Part shown: positions 45,829-55,285 of the stretch, one piece after another
Numbering within the stretch: position 1 is the first letter of the stretch
How the letters are laid out: every line of letters begins with the position of its first letter
NCBI RefSeq assembly: GCF_000292525.1
Contig: NZ_AEYF01000006.1
Location: 1 to 64,000, forward strand
From: Rhizobium sp. CCGE 510
GTDB taxonomy: Bacteria; Pseudomonadota; Alphaproteobacteria; Rhizobiales; Rhizobiaceae
Direction: 5' to 3'
DNA: 64,000 nt
Made by a program: the position numbers and the translations under genes
The notes under the pieces: generated by a model
Seen by the model: only the letters and a program-made list of their open reading frames with translations
What the model was told of the DNA's origin: nothing
Database searches by the model: none

Positions 45829-46728
45829 TCAGACCATCCGGATGAAATGACCCGGTTCCACTTCGGCGATCTCGTCTTGCTGCACGGCCGAGCGGCGGCG
45901 GATATCGTCCACCTCGTCGGGCCTGAGACGCGCTTTCGGGTCCTCGAAGCGGATATCCGGATCGGGCACGGCCGAGAGCAGCAGCCTCGTATAGGGATGC
46001 AGCGGGTTGTCGATCACCCGGGCGGTGCTGCCCCATTCGACGATCTGGCCGGCATACATCACGGCGATGTCTTCGGCGACATAACGGGCGGTAGCGATGT
46101 CATGGGTGATGTAGAGCAGGCCGAGGCTCATCTCCTGCTTCATCTCGTTCAACAGGTTCAGCACGCCGAGGCGTACCGAAACGTCGAGCATCGAGGTCGG
46201 TTCGTCCGCCACGATCACCTCTGGCTTGACAGCAAGTGCGCGCGCTATGTTGACGCGCTGGCGCTGGCCGCCGGAGAGTTCATGCGGATATTTCGGCGCG
46301 ACGAGATCGGGATCGAGCCGGACGCGCTTCAGCAGTTCGCGGACCGCGACGTCGATCTCGCTTCCTTTGATCTCCGGGCGATGCAGCTTCAGCGGCCGGT
46401 GGAGATGATGGGCGATGGTGTGGGCGGGGTTGAGCGAGGCGAAGGGGTCCTGAAAGATCATCTGCACAGAGCGGCGATAGCGGGCGATCTCGGCGGAATT
46501 CGCCGCCTCGACCGGCTGACCCTTGTAGAGAATCCGGCCCGATGTCGGCAGATATTCGCGCATCGCCATGCGGGCGCAGGTGGTCTTGCCGCTGCCGGAT
46601 TCGCCGACGAGGGCCAGCGCCCGGCCGGCGCGCAGCGAAAACGAGATGGCGCGCGCCGCATGCACGGCCGCCGAACCGTGGCCAAACGTCTTGGTCACCG
46701 TGTCGAGTGCGAGGATGGCGTTACTCAT
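45829..46728 (-). CDS. Oligopeptide/oligosaccharide ABC ATPase, DppF type
   Basis: A 299-aa ATPase with Walker A GESGSGKTTCARMAM, signature LSGGQRQRVNIARAL, Walker B VIVADEPTSMLDVS and an oligo_HPY C-terminal region (PLHPYTRLLLSAVPDPD). Overlaps the DppD-type gene by four bases. Last gene of a seven-gene operon (GNAT, hexosaminidase, binding protein, two permeases, two ATPases). Confidence 0.92.
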   Translation of the reverse strand: MSNAILALDTVTKTFGHGSAAVHAARAISFSLRAGRALALVGESGSGKTTCARMAMREYLPTSGRILYKGQPVEAANSAEIARYRRSVQMIFQDPFASLNPAHTIAHHLHRPLKLHRPEIKGSEIDVAVRELLKRVRLDPDLVAPKYPHELSGGQRQRVNIARALAVKPEVIVADEPTSMLDVSVRLGVLNLLNEMKQEMSLGLLYITHDIATARYVAEDIAVMYAGQIVEWGSTARVIDNPLHPYTRLLLSAVPDPDIRFEDPKARLRPDEVDDIRRRSAVQQDEIAEVEPGHFIRMV

Positions 46729-47528
46729 TGCAGCACGCCTCCATGCAGCGAGGGGAAAGAGGCCCAGAGCTTCTTCGTGTAATCATGCTGCGGCGTCCGG
46801 TAGATCGCCGCGGCCGCGTTCTGCTCCACCAACTGACCCGACAGCATGATGCCGATCCGGTCGCAAAACTGCACCATCAGCCCGAGATCATGGGTGATGA
46901 ACAGCACGGAGAAGCCGAAGCTGCGGCGCAGCTCGTTGATGCGCTGCAGGATCTCGCGCTGGACGACGACGTCGAGCGCCGTCGTCGGCTCGTCCATGAC
47001 GACGAGCTTCGGATCGAGCGCCATGCAGATGGCAATGACGATGCGCTGGCGCATGCCGCCGGAAAACTGATGCGGATAGTCGCGCATGCGGTCCGGCGCG
47101 ATGTCGACGAGCCTCAGCATCTCGGCGGTACGCTCGCGGGCCGCGGCACGGCTCATGCCCTTGTGGGTGCGCAGCATGTCGTAGAATTGCGCTTCGATGC
47201 GCAGCACCGGGTTCAGCGAGTTCATGGCGCTCTGGAAGACCATGGCGACCTCGCGCCAGCGGAATGCGGCAAGCGCCTTCCGGTCGAGGCCGAGCACGTC
47301 GCGACCGTCGAGCAGGATGCGGCTCTGCTTGCGGATCAGCGCCGGCGGCCTGTGCAGGCGGCTGATGGCAAAGGCGATGGTGCTCTTGCCGCAGCCGGAT
47401 TCACCGGCAAGGCCGAAGACCTCGCCGGGTGCCACGTCGAAGCTGACATCGTCGACGGCGCGGAAATCCTTCTCCTCGCCGATATAGTCGATGGTGAGGT
47501 TCCTCACCGAAAGCAACGGCTGGGTCAC
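46725..47528 (-). CDS. Oligopeptide/oligosaccharide ABC ATPase, DppD type
   Basis: A 267-aa ATPase read from GTG at 47528, which overlaps the permease stop (GTGA), so coupling is likely. Walker [15 protein letters not shown], signature [17 protein letters not shown], Walker [15 protein letters not shown]. It lacks a long C-terminal extension, as in many sugar-type members of the Dpp/Opp family. Confidence 0.9.
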   Translation of the reverse strand: MTQPLLSVRNLTIDYIGEEKDFRAVDDVSFDVAPGEVFGLAGESGCGKSTIAFAISRLHRPPALIRKQSRILLDGRDVLGLDRKALAAFRWREVAMVFQSAMNSLNPVLRIEAQFYDMLRTHKGMSRAAARERTAEMLRLVDIAPDRMRDYPHQFSGGMRQRIVIAICMALDPKLVVMDEPTTALDVVVQREILQRINELRRSFGFSVLFITHDLGLMVQFCDRIGIMLSGQLVEQNAAAAIYRTPQHDYTKKLWASFPSLHGGVLQ

Positions 47529-48403
47529 AGGCGGCCCTCCCCGGAACGGACGAGCAGGGACCAGCGCTTCAGGTGATTGCCGGTGCGCAGCCGCGGATTG
47601 GCGATCTCGTCGACGGCGAAATTCAACAGTGACATGCCGATGCCGAGGAAGGCCAGCGCGAAGCAAGGGGTGAGAATATCCCACCAGGCGCCGACCGACA
47701 GGGCCGAGGCCTTCTGTGCATTGTAGAGCATCGTGCCCCAGGAAATCGCCCTGGGATCGCCGAGGCCGAGAAATTCAAGCGTTGCCTCGGTGATGATGGC
47801 GAAGATGACGCTGCCGATGAAATTGATGCCGACGATCGATATCACGTTGGGGAAAATCTCGAAGGTCATGATGCGCCATTGCGGCTCGCCCATCATCTCG
47901 GCCGATTTGACGAAATCCTTGTGCTTGACGGAGAGTGTTTCGGCGCGGGTGACGCGGGCGCCCCAGGCCCAGGATGTGGCGCCGAGGATGCCGGCGATGA
48001 CCAGCGGGCTTGCCTGGCCGATGAAGGCGGCCAGCACCAGCAGCAGCGGCAGGTTGGGAACGACCAGCACCATATTGGTGAAGAAGCTGATGACCTCGTC
48101 GGTCTTGCCGCCGCGATAGCCGGAAATGATGCCGAGCGCGGTGCCGACGAGCGTGATCAGCAGGCCGGCGCCGAAGCCGACGGCAAGCGAGGTGCGGGCG
48201 CCGTAGATCAACCGGGCGAAGACATCCTGGCCGATGCGGGTGGTGCCGAGGATATGGTCGAGCGATGGCGGCTGGTGCGGCCGCCCGGTGCGGGCGGCGG
48301 GATCGTATTGTGTCAAAAGCGGTGCAGCGATCGCGACGATCACGATGGCGGCGATGATGACGAGGCCGATCAGCGCCTTGCGGTTTCGAAGCAGGGTCTT
48401 CAT
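47525..48403 (-). CDS. Dpp-type ABC permease, second subunit
   Basis: A 292-aa permease (DppC-like) with an N-terminal helix, KALIGLVIIAAIVIVAIAAP, and the BPD_transp_1 coupling region RVTRAETLSVKHKDFVKSAEMMG near residue 150, EATLEFLGLGDPRAISWG near residue 210. One base separates it from the preceding permease gene. Confidence 0.92.
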   Translation of the reverse strand: MKTLLRNRKALIGLVIIAAIVIVAIAAPLLTQYDPAARTGRPHQPPSLDHILGTTRIGQDVFARLIYGARTSLAVGFGAGLLITLVGTALGIISGYRGGKTDEVISFFTNMVLVVPNLPLLLVLAAFIGQASPLVIAGILGATSWAWGARVTRAETLSVKHKDFVKSAEMMGEPQWRIMTFEIFPNVISIVGINFIGSVIFAIITEATLEFLGLGDPRAISWGTMLYNAQKASALSVGAWWDILTPCFALAFLGIGMSLLNFAVDEIANPRLRTGNHLKRWSLLVRSGEGRL

Positions 48404-48404
48404 C

Positions 48405-49382
48405 TCACGCTCCCTTCAGCCGCGGGTCGAGCATGATATAGCTGACGTCGACGATGAAATTAGCGACCAGCATGGTTGCGGTCATGATCAGCAGTTGGCC
48501 CTGGATGACGGGATAATCGCGGGCGAGGATCGCCTGGTAGAGGATGTTGCCGAGGCCGGGGTAATTATAGACCACCTCCGTCACCAACGAGCCGCCAAGG
48601 ATGGTGCCGATGGCGATGGCCAGGCTGGAGACGGTCGGCAGCAGCGCGTTGCGGGCCGCGTACCAGAGCATCACATGCCGGTCGGAAAGACCCTTGGCGC
48701 GGGCCATGACGATATAGTCTTCACCGAGCAGGTTGATCATGTTGTTGCGCATGGTGACGGTGAAGCCGCCGATCAGCACGGTGCAGAGCGTCACCATCGG
48801 CAGGATGCCGTGATAGGCGACGCTGCCGAGATATTGCAGGCTGAAGGCCGGATCGAGCGAGGGATCGGCGGCATAGCCGTTCGGAAACCAGCCGAGCGTG
48901 AAGCCGAAGATGAAGAGCACGATCAGCGAGGTGACGACCGCCGGCACCGACGTCGCGAAAATTGCGCCAACGGAAACGATAACGTCGAACCTGCTGCCGC
49001 GGCGCCAGGCGGCGGCGATGCCGAGGAGGGTGCCGAGCGCAAAACTGATGATTGTCGCTGTGCCCATCAGGCCGACGGTCCAGATAAGGGCATGACCGAG
49101 CACCGAGGTGACCGGCAGCGGGAAATACTTGATCGAGCGGCCGAGATCGCCGGTGAAGATGCTGCCGAGATAAGTGAGGTATTGTTGCCAGAGCGGGCCG
49201 TCGACGAAACCGAAGGTGAGCTTCAGCGCCTGCAGGCTTTCTGGCGGCAATTCGGTGCCGGCGCTGGAGAACATGATCTGTACCGGATCGCCCGGCATCA
49301 GCCGCGGCAGGAAGAAATTGATCGTCGCTGCGGCGATAAAGGCTGCCATGTAGAAGACGAGGCGGCGAAGCATGAAAGCCAT
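48405..49382 (-). CDS. Dpp-type ABC permease, first subunit
   Basis: A 325-aa permease (DppB-like) with six expected helices. It contains FFLPRLMPGDPVQIMF near residue 23 and the coupling loop YIVMARAKGLSDRHVMLWYAARNALLP near residue 222, plus VVYNYPGLGNILYQAI. Of the type found in cellobiose/chitooligosaccharide uptake systems as well as peptide systems. Confidence 0.92.
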   Translation of the reverse strand: MAFMLRRLVFYMAAFIAAATINFFLPRLMPGDPVQIMFSSAGTELPPESLQALKLTFGFVDGPLWQQYLTYLGSIFTGDLGRSIKYFPLPVTSVLGHALIWTVGLMGTATIISFALGTLLGIAAAWRRGSRFDVIVSVGAIFATSVPAVVTSLIVLFIFGFTLGWFPNGYAADPSLDPAFSLQYLGSVAYHGILPMVTLCTVLIGGFTVTMRNNMINLLGEDYIVMARAKGLSDRHVMLWYAARNALLPTVSSLAIAIGTILGGSLVTEVVYNYPGLGNILYQAILARDYPVIQGQLLIMTATMLVANFIVDVSYIMLDPRLKGA

Positions 49383-49439
49383 GGGAACTCCGTCGTGACG
49401 AGAGCGGCGTTGAAAGCGCCGCTCTCGGGATCAATGCCC

Positions 49440-51086
49440 TTACTTGACCGGCTCGAGCGCGAGCAGGTTCAAGAGGCGTGCCGAATTGGTGCGCGAGATC
49501 GACGGATTGACGAAGGGGTTTTCCTTGGTCGACCAGCCGGTGAAACGCTTGGTGTTGTACTGATACCAGTTCGGATTGTTGAACACCGGAATCATCGGCA
49601 TGTTTTCGGCGACGATGCGCTGTGCCTTGTTCATCGCGTCCTTCTGCTTGGCGAGGTCGGCGGTCTGGGTGAACTCGGTGACGAGTTTTTCGACATCAGG
49701 ATTGAACCAGCGCTGCGCAGTGAAACGGGTCTTGCCCTTGTCCGAAGCGCTGAAGGCGCGCTTGTAGGGGTAATAGGGCGAGGCCGATGCCGGCAGGCTG
49801 TTGATCGCCGCATCGAAGGTGCCGTTGATCAGGTTGCCGGTCCAAACGGCTTCTTCCGGCGTTTCGATCTTGGCGTCGATGCCGACCGCCTGCATGCCCT
49901 CGACGGCGAGGTTGACGGTGTCGATCCAGTCGGTCCAGGCGCTCGGCACGATGATCGAGAAGGAGATCTTGCTGCCGTCGGGATTGTCGCGGAAGCCGTC
50001 GCCGTCCTTGTCCTTGTAGCCGGCCTCGTCGAGCAGCGCCTTGGCGGCGCCGGCGTCATAGGTTGCGAACTTGCCGAAGTCGGCCTTAACAGATGGATCC
50101 GCCCAGCTCTTGTAAAGCTCGCCCATCAGGCCGGGGTCTTCGTTCAGCGTCGGATAGCCGTAGCCGGCGACGTCGATCATCGTCTTGCGGTCGAGCGCCA
50201 TCGAGACGGCACGGCGGAACTTCAGGTCGTTGAAGGCCTTCTTGTTATTCTCGTTTGCCGTTTCCAGGTTGAACAGGAAGGCGACCATGCTGCTCGGCGA
50301 ATACCAGTAGTGGAAATGCGCCGGGTCCTTGGAGACATAGACATTGTCGATATCGGGAATGAAGGACACACCCCAGTCGAGCGTGCCGTCGGCCGTTGCC
50401 GTCAGCATCTGGTTGTTGTCGGCAAGCTGCGGGAAACGCATGCAATCGACCTTCAGATGTTCGTTGTCCCAGTAGTTCGGGTTGCGGCACTGGTCGTAGG
50501 TCTGGCCGGTGAAGCGCGGCACTTCCGTCAGCGGGCCGCTGCCGACCGGGGTCTCGTTGGCAAAGGTGACGGGATCGGCGACGTCCTTCCACACATGTTC
50601 CGGAACGATCGGCAGCTGCGAGATCTGCTCGGCGGCAAGCGAGCTAGGATTGGCAAGCGAGAAGCGCACCGTCTGGCCGTCGACGACCTGGATATCGGTG
50701 ATGAAGCTCCAGATGCTGACGAAGTCGAGCGCCGGGAACTTCTTCAGGTAATCATAGGTGAACTTGACGTCGGCCGACGTCAGCGGCTTACCATCAGACC
50801 ATTTCAGGTTCGGACGCAGCTTGAAATCGATGCTCTTCAGGTCGTCGGAGAGCTTGAAGCTTTCGGCGAGGCGATAGACCGGCTTGTTGCTGTCGAAGCG
50901 ATTGAAAATAACCAGCGGCTCGTAGATGAAGTCGAGCGTCGACTGGCGCGACGAGGTCTGGTTGAACGGATTGAAGTTGCGCACCCAGGTCGTCGCCGGT
51001 TCGATATTGGCGGTCAGGATCGTCTGCGCCATGGCAGATCCCGAAAGCAGCGTCAGCGCGGCGGCGGCAAGAAAATATTTTTTCAT
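49440..51086 (-). CDS. Extracellular solute-binding protein, family 5 (cellobiose/chitobiose-like)
   Basis: A 548-aa periplasmic protein with a signal peptide (MKKYFLAAAALTLLSGSAMA). SBP_bac_5 features include FIYEPLVIFNRFDSNKPVYRLAES, LKWSDGKPLTSADVKFTYDY and FRRAVSMALDRKTMID near residue 295. The N-terminal pattern and the linked hexosaminidase suggest an oligosaccharide, for example GlcNAc-containing, and not a peptide. That is inference. Confidence 0.88.
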   Translation of the reverse strand: MKKYFLAAAALTLLSGSAMAQTILTANIEPATTWVRNFNPFNQTSSRQSTLDFIYEPLVIFNRFDSNKPVYRLAESFKLSDDLKSIDFKLRPNLKWSDGKPLTSADVKFTYDYLKKFPALDFVSIWSFITDIQVVDGQTVRFSLANPSSLAAEQISQLPIVPEHVWKDVADPVTFANETPVGSGPLTEVPRFTGQTYDQCRNPNYWDNEHLKVDCMRFPQLADNNQMLTATADGTLDWGVSFIPDIDNVYVSKDPAHFHYWYSPSSMVAFLFNLETANENNKKAFNDLKFRRAVSMALDRKTMIDVAGYGYPTLNEDPGLMGELYKSWADPSVKADFGKFATYDAGAAKALLDEAGYKDKDGDGFRDNPDGSKISFSIIVPSAWTDWIDTVNLAVEGMQAVGIDAKIETPEEAVWTGNLINGTFDAAINSLPASASPYYPYKRAFSASDKGKTRFTAQRWFNPDVEKLVTEFTQTADLAKQKDAMNKAQRIVAENMPMIPVFNNPNWYQYNTKRFTGWSTKENPFVNPSISRTNSARLLNLLALEPVK

Positions 51087-51128
51087 GTTTTATTCCCCTT
51101 TTCTATGCGGTGAGAGATGGCGCGTTGG

Positions 51129-52151
51129 TCAGGAGAGCAGCGCGCTTGCGAACATGTCTTCGACCTCAGCATGAGCGGCGCGCACGTCGATCTTGAGATT
51201 GCCGAGGCGGGCCTTGCCGGCGGCGATCCGCTTCAGCGCCGCCTCCGTCAGCGGCCGGGCGGCTTTGGCGGCGGCTTCGCTTTCGGCAATGTCGCCGTGG
51301 CTGTGGAGCGCGATGTCGAAGCCCGCGTCGAGCACCTGTCTGACGCGTTCCGGCAGGGTGCCGGAGAGCGACTGCATGAAGATGCAGTCGGAAATCAGCA
51401 CGCCGTCATAGGCCATGTCGTTGCGGATCACGTCGTGCATGACCGGTGAGACGGAGGCCGGCAGTTCCGCATCATAGGCCGAGTAGACGACATGGGCGAC
51501 CATCGCCCAGGGCGTATCCTTCAGCGCGACGAAGGGTTTGAAGTCGGTTGCGACAAGCGTCTCGCGGGAGGCGTCGACCACCGGACGCTCCTTGTGGGAG
51601 TCGAGCGTCGCACGGCCATGGCCGGGAATGTGCTTGATCACAGGCATGTTGCCGGTCTCGAGCAGGCCATCGACCACCTCGCGGCCGAGGGCGGCGATGG
51701 CATCTGGATCGGGGCCGAAGGAGCGGGCGCCGATGACCGCGCTGGTCGTCTCGAAGACGAGGTCGAGCACGGGCGAGCAGCCGCTCGAAAGGCCGAGTTC
51801 CGTCATCATCGCCCCCATGGCCTGGGAGGAAAGGCGCAGTGCTTTTTTGCCAAGATCGAAATCGCGGCGCGCCAGTTCGCCGAACTGGCCGAAGCTGCGG
51901 AAGAGCGGCCAGGGGCCGGCATCGAGATGCTGGACGCGGCCGCCTTCCTGGTCGGTGAAGACAGGCGCGTCGTCGCGGCCGACAGCTTGCCGGAAGCGTT
52001 CGATCAGACGCCTGGTCTGCTCCGGTTCGCGCTGATTGCGCCGGCCGACGAAGAGGCCGAGCGGATTGGTGTCGCGAAACAGGGCGAATTCATCATCCGA
52101 AATTGTGGGGTTCGGGAGGCCGACGAAAAGGGCGAGCGGGGTCGAGGACAA
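51129..52151 (-). CDS. Beta-N-acetylhexosaminidase, GH3 NagZ-like
   Basis: A 340-aa GH3 enzyme. The NagZ hallmark VIKHIPGHGRATLDSHKERPVV (catalytic His/Asp loop) is near residue 180 and the nucleophile region is SDCIFMQSL near residue 268. No signal peptide is visible, so it acts in the cytosol, hydrolysing GlcNAc from imported disaccharides or muropeptides. Located between a GNAT gene and an oligosaccharide-type ABC transporter. It appears to be an operon-specific paralogue and not the cell-wall-recycling nagZ. Confidence 0.88.
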   Translation of the reverse strand: MSSTPLALFVGLPNPTISDDEFALFRDTNPLGLFVGRRNQREPEQTRRLIERFRQAVGRDDAPVFTDQEGGRVQHLDAGPWPLFRSFGQFGELARRDFDLGKKALRLSSQAMGAMMTELGLSSGCSPVLDLVFETTSAVIGARSFGPDPDAIAALGREVVDGLLETGNMPVIKHIPGHGRATLDSHKERPVVDASRETLVATDFKPFVALKDTPWAMVAHVVYSAYDAELPASVSPVMHDVIRNDMAYDGVLISDCIFMQSLSGTLPERVRQVLDAGFDIALHSHGDIAESEAAAKAARPLTEAALKRIAAGKARLGNLKIDVRAAHAEVEDMFASALLS

Positions 52152-52175
52152 AACTGGTGCTCCGGGATCAGATGG

Positions 52176-52655
52176 TCATTTCGGCATGCTTCTCAGCATG
52201 CCTTCGTAGATGCCCTTGTCGGGGGCGGGGATGGTGATGGCGCCGGCAGTCTTGGCGTAGAAATCGACCGGCCCGGCATCGCCGATAAAGGCATAGGCGT
52301 GGCCGAGCGTCTTCATGGTCTGCAGGCAGGCTGAAAACAAAGCGAGCCCGATGCCCCTGCCGCGCGCTTGCGGGTCGACGCCGGTCGGGCCGAAGAAGCC
52401 GCGCGCCGTCGTGTCGTAACAGGCAAAGCCGAGAAGCTTGCCGCCATCGACGGCGATCAGGCAGGCAACGGGCTGGCGGGAGAAGGCGATTGCCACTTCG
52501 CTCGCCCAGTTTTCGCTGAACTGGTCGCGAACCCAGTTGACGACGAGATGCAATTCCGGGGGGAGGGCCGGGCGGACGGAAATACCGACATCGTCGGCTT
52601 TCCGTTTCAGGTCGGCAAGCTTTGTGGAGTATAAGTTCACAAGCAGGTCTGGCAC
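52176..52655 (-). CDS. GNAT-family acetyltransferase
   Basis: A 159-aa N-acetyltransferase. The acetyl-CoA loop is VDPQARGRGIGLALFSACLQ near residue 91, preceded by LLGFACYDTT. Substrate probably an amine. First gene of the operon with the hexosaminidase and ABC transporter, so it could acetylate an amino sugar, but amino-acid or peptide substrates are equally possible. Upstream, TTGACA read leftward at 52739-52734 may be its -35 box. Confidence 0.85.
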   Translation of the reverse strand: MPDLLVNLYSTKLADLKRKADDVGISVRPALPPELHLVVNWVRDQFSENWASEVAIAFSRQPVACLIAVDGGKLLGFACYDTTARGFFGPTGVDPQARGRGIGLALFSACLQTMKTLGHAYAFIGDAGPVDFYAKTAGAITIPAPDKGIYEGMLRSMPK

Positions 52656-52816
52656 CCGTTATTCCTCCTGGTGTTCCGTTATTGAGGAACATATCCCCTT
52701 TTAGTGACATAGATTTGGCGATCTGGCTGGGCTTGTCAACAGGCATTTTTGAGATGGCTGGCAGTGCTGCCCGCCGTTACGCTCCTGCTTTCAAAGCAAG
52801 ATAGCTGCCGAACGCA

Positions 52817-52845
52817 AAAACGGCCCGGGGAGGCCGGGCCGTTTT
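52817..52845 (-). terminator. Terminator of the thiMED operon
   Basis: AAAACGGCCCGG-loop-CCGGGCCGTTTT, a perfect 12-bp stem. Read leftward it is followed by TTTTTGCG. It is 29 bases after the thiD stop and suits intrinsic termination of thiMED; the symmetry allows the other direction too. Confidence 0.85.
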
Positions 52846-52874
52846 CGATGGAAGGCGTGCGTCGATGCGAGCGC

Positions 52875-53708
52875 TTATCTGTCCACTTTCCAAAGCGCAT
52901 GAAAATGCTGCACTGGGCCATGGCCGGAGCCGACGGCAAGGCTTCCCGCAGCCGCGACCGCGCCGGCGAGATAATCCTTGGCGATGGCGACGGCTTCAGA
53001 CACCGAGGCGCCCTTGGCAAGCTCGGCCGCCAGCGCGCTGGAGAGCGTGCAGCCGGTGCCGTGGGTGTTTTTGGTCGGCACGCGCTGAGCTTCGAACCAG
53101 TGCAGGCCGTCGGCGGTGGCAAGCACGTCGGGGCTGTCGTCGCTGTCGAGATGGCCGCCCTTGACCAGCACCGCGGCCGGGCCGAGCGCGCGCAACTGCT
53201 CGGCCTGCGCAGCCATGTGAGCCCGGTTTGTCGCCACCGGCTGGTGCAGCAGGGCGGCGGCCTCCGGCAGGTTCGGGGTCAAAAGCGTCGCCAACGGCAG
53301 CAACCTGCGGGTCAGCACATCGACGGCTTCGGGCGCGAGCAGGGCGGCCCCGCCCTTGGCGATCATCACGGGGTCGATGACGATGGGGATGTGGTGCCCA
53401 TCGGCCAGCGCTGTGGCCAAGGCTGAGGAAAGCGCTGCGGCGACGGCCTCGGCGATGCCGGCATTGGCGATCATGCCGATCTTGACGGCATCGACGCGCA
53501 CATCGGCAAAGACAGCGTTGATCTGATCGGCGACGAATGGAGGCGGCACCAGATGCACGCCGCTCACCCCTTGCGTGTTCTGCGCCGTCAGCGCGGTCAG
53601 CACCGCCATGCCGTAGACGCCGCGGGCGGAGAAGGCCTTGAGATCGGCCTGGATGCCGGCGCCGCCCGACGGGTCGGAGCCGGCGATGGAGAGGACGTTG
53701 CGGATCAT
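52875..53708 (-). CDS. thiD: Hydroxymethylpyrimidine/phosphomethylpyrimidine kinase ThiD
   Basis: A 277-aa kinase that phosphorylates HMP to HMP-PP for thiamine synthesis and salvage. N-terminal motif VLSIAGSDPSGGAGIQADLK, central VIDPVMIAKGGAALL, and the ATP-binding NTHGTGCTLSSALAAELAKG near residue 205. The ATG overlaps the thiE stop by four bases. Last gene of thiMED under TPP-riboswitch control. Confidence 0.95.
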   Translation of the reverse strand: MIRNVLSIAGSDPSGGAGIQADLKAFSARGVYGMAVLTALTAQNTQGVSGVHLVPPPFVADQINAVFADVRVDAVKIGMIANAGIAEAVAAALSSALATALADGHHIPIVIDPVMIAKGGAALLAPEAVDVLTRRLLPLATLLTPNLPEAAALLHQPVATNRAHMAAQAEQLRALGPAAVLVKGGHLDSDDSPDVLATADGLHWFEAQRVPTKNTHGTGCTLSSALAAELAKGASVSEAVAIAKDYLAGAVAAAGSLAVGSGHGPVQHFHALWKVDR

Positions 53709-54340
53709 GCGCGGGCCTTTCGAATTTCTGCGGCAATGCGGCGCGTCGCCGCTTCGGCGTCCGGCGTGCCGCAAATGGCCGAAACGACCGCAACCCCCTT
53801 GGCGCCAGCGGCAAAAACCGCGGCCACATGGTCCGCCTTGAGACCGCCGATGGCAACCGAGGGCACCGGCGAAGCCGCCACCAGCCGTGCCATGCCGGCA
53901 AAACCGATCGGCTGCTTGTGGTCGGCCTTGGTCGGCGTCGCAAACACCGGCCCGACGCCGGTATAATCGACGATGCTGGGATCGACGGCAGCGGCAAGCG
54001 CTTCTGTCTCCACCGAAAGACCGAGGATCATCCCGGGGCCGATCATCTCTCGCGCCGTGCGCGCATCCATGTCCTCCTGGCCGATATGCAGGCCGTCGGC
54101 GTCGATGGCGATGGCCGCCTCGACATCATCGTTGACGATGAGGAGGGCGCCGCTTCCATTGAGCGCCTGTTTCAAGGCGCGTCCGGTTTCGATCACTCCG
54201 GCCGTGCCGGCCTGTTTGTCGCGCAGCTGCACCATCGTCGCGCCGCCAGCAACGGCACGGCGCGCGGTTTCGACCATGCCGATCCCGGCGCAGAGATCGG
54301 GGTCGAGGACGAGATAGAGCGACAGATCGAAGAGCTTCAT
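53705..54340 (-). CDS. thiE: Thiamine-phosphate synthase ThiE
   Basis: A 211-aa TIM-barrel enzyme joining HMP-PP and thiazole phosphate. Motifs: LYLVLDPDLCAG, ATMVQLRDKQAG near residue 35, LIVNDDVEAAIAIDADGLHIGQED near residue 68, and DYTGVGPVFATPTKAD near residue 133. The ATG overlaps thiM by four bases. Length is normal. Confidence 0.95.
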   Translation of the reverse strand: MKLFDLSLYLVLDPDLCAGIGMVETARRAVAGGATMVQLRDKQAGTAGVIETGRALKQALNGSGALLIVNDDVEAAIAIDADGLHIGQEDMDARTAREMIGPGMILGLSVETEALAAAVDPSIVDYTGVGPVFATPTKADHKQPIGFAGMARLVAASPVPSVAIGGLKADHVAAVFAAGAKGVAVVSAICGTPDAEAATRRIAAEIRKARA

Positions 54341-55140
54341 GCGACCGAGATCCTTGCCCGGGCATCGAGCGTTTCGCCGTCGAGCGCGTTCAGCGCGTCG
54401 AGGAAACGCCAGGCGAAGGAGCCAGGCCCGGCCGCACCGAGTGCTGCCTCTTCGCCGGCGATGGCGAAGGTTGCGAGTGCCGCGACCGTCGCGCCGAAGA
54501 TATCTTCGGGTGCTGTGGCGGCAAAGGCGCCGACGAGGCAGGTCAGCGAGCAGCCGAGCGCGGTGACCCGCGGCATCAAGGCCGATCCGCCTGTGATGCG
54601 CACCGCCTTTTCACCGTCGGTGACGAAATCCACCGCACCGGTGACGGCGACGACCGCTTGCTGGCGCTCGGCCAGCCGTCGCGCCGAACCTTCGGCCTGC
54701 TCGACCGGATCGCGGCTGTCGACGCCCTGGCCGCGGCTCTCGCCGCCGGCAAGCGCGATGATTTCGGAAGCATTGCCACGGATGATCGTCGGCTTGAGCG
54801 CCAGCAGGCCGGCGACCGCATCGCGGCGGAAAGCCGTGGCATAATGGGCGACCGGATCGAGCACCCAGGGTTTGCCGGCTGAGGTCGCTGCCTTCGCCGC
54901 CGCCTGCATGCCGTCGATCCATTGCGGCGACAGCGTGCCGATATTGACGGTCAGCGCATTGGCGATGCCGGCGAATTCGCCGGCTTCCTCAGCGGCATGC
55001 ACCATGGCCGGCGAGGCGCCGGCGGCCAATAGAACATTCGCGGCGATGTTCATGGCGACGTAATTGGTGATGCACTGCACGAGCGGCGGCTTTTCGCGCA
55101 TCGCCTTCAGCATGGCTCCTGGTGTAGTCCTGGTCTGCAT
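54337..55140 (-). CDS. thiM: Hydroxyethylthiazole kinase ThiM
   Basis: A 267-aa kinase that salvages the thiazole moiety of thiamine. Motifs: PLVQCITNYVAMNIAANVLL then GASPAMVHAAEEA near residue 40, KPWVLDPVAHYATAFR near residue 95, IRGNASEIIALAGGE near residue 120, and ALGCSLTCLVGAF near residue 195, where the usual acid/Gly-rich catalytic Cys region is found. First gene after the TPP riboswitch. Confidence 0.95.
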   Translation of the reverse strand: MQTRTTPGAMLKAMREKPPLVQCITNYVAMNIAANVLLAAGASPAMVHAAEEAGEFAGIANALTVNIGTLSPQWIDGMQAAAKAATSAGKPWVLDPVAHYATAFRRDAVAGLLALKPTIIRGNASEIIALAGGESRGQGVDSRDPVEQAEGSARRLAERQQAVVAVTGAVDFVTDGEKAVRITGGSALMPRVTALGCSLTCLVGAFAATAPEDIFGATVAALATFAIAGEEAALGAAGPGSFAWRFLDALNALDGETLDARARISVA

Positions 55141-55203
55141 GTGGCCCCTTTCAGGCGGGGGCGGGCACGGGGCGGTTCGTGCGGGCTAAGCCGCGACCCC
55201 GAG

Positions 55204-55285
55204 CGACTCCCTCCGCCGGCATTATCCGGTTCAGGTTCGAAGGGTGCTTCTCAGCCCGTCTGTCGACGGGCGCCCCTGTCTCTCA
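55204..55285 (-). ncRNA. TPP riboswitch (THI element)
   Basis: Read leftward: GGGCTGAGAAGCACCCTT, GAACCTGAACCGGATAATGC and CGGCGGAGGGAG, the invariant thi-box segments (CTGAGA, ACCCTT, GAACCTGA-CCGG-TAATGCCGGCG, AGGGAG) in the right order. It lies 64 bases before thiM and would shut off thiMED when thiamine pyrophosphate is high, probably by sequestering the ribosome site. Confidence 0.95.

Noticed and set aside
48234..51113. 959-codon plus-strand frame across the Dpp-type permease and binding-protein genes
   Set aside because: Shadow of two genes with clear motifs; its translation has no recognisable domain.
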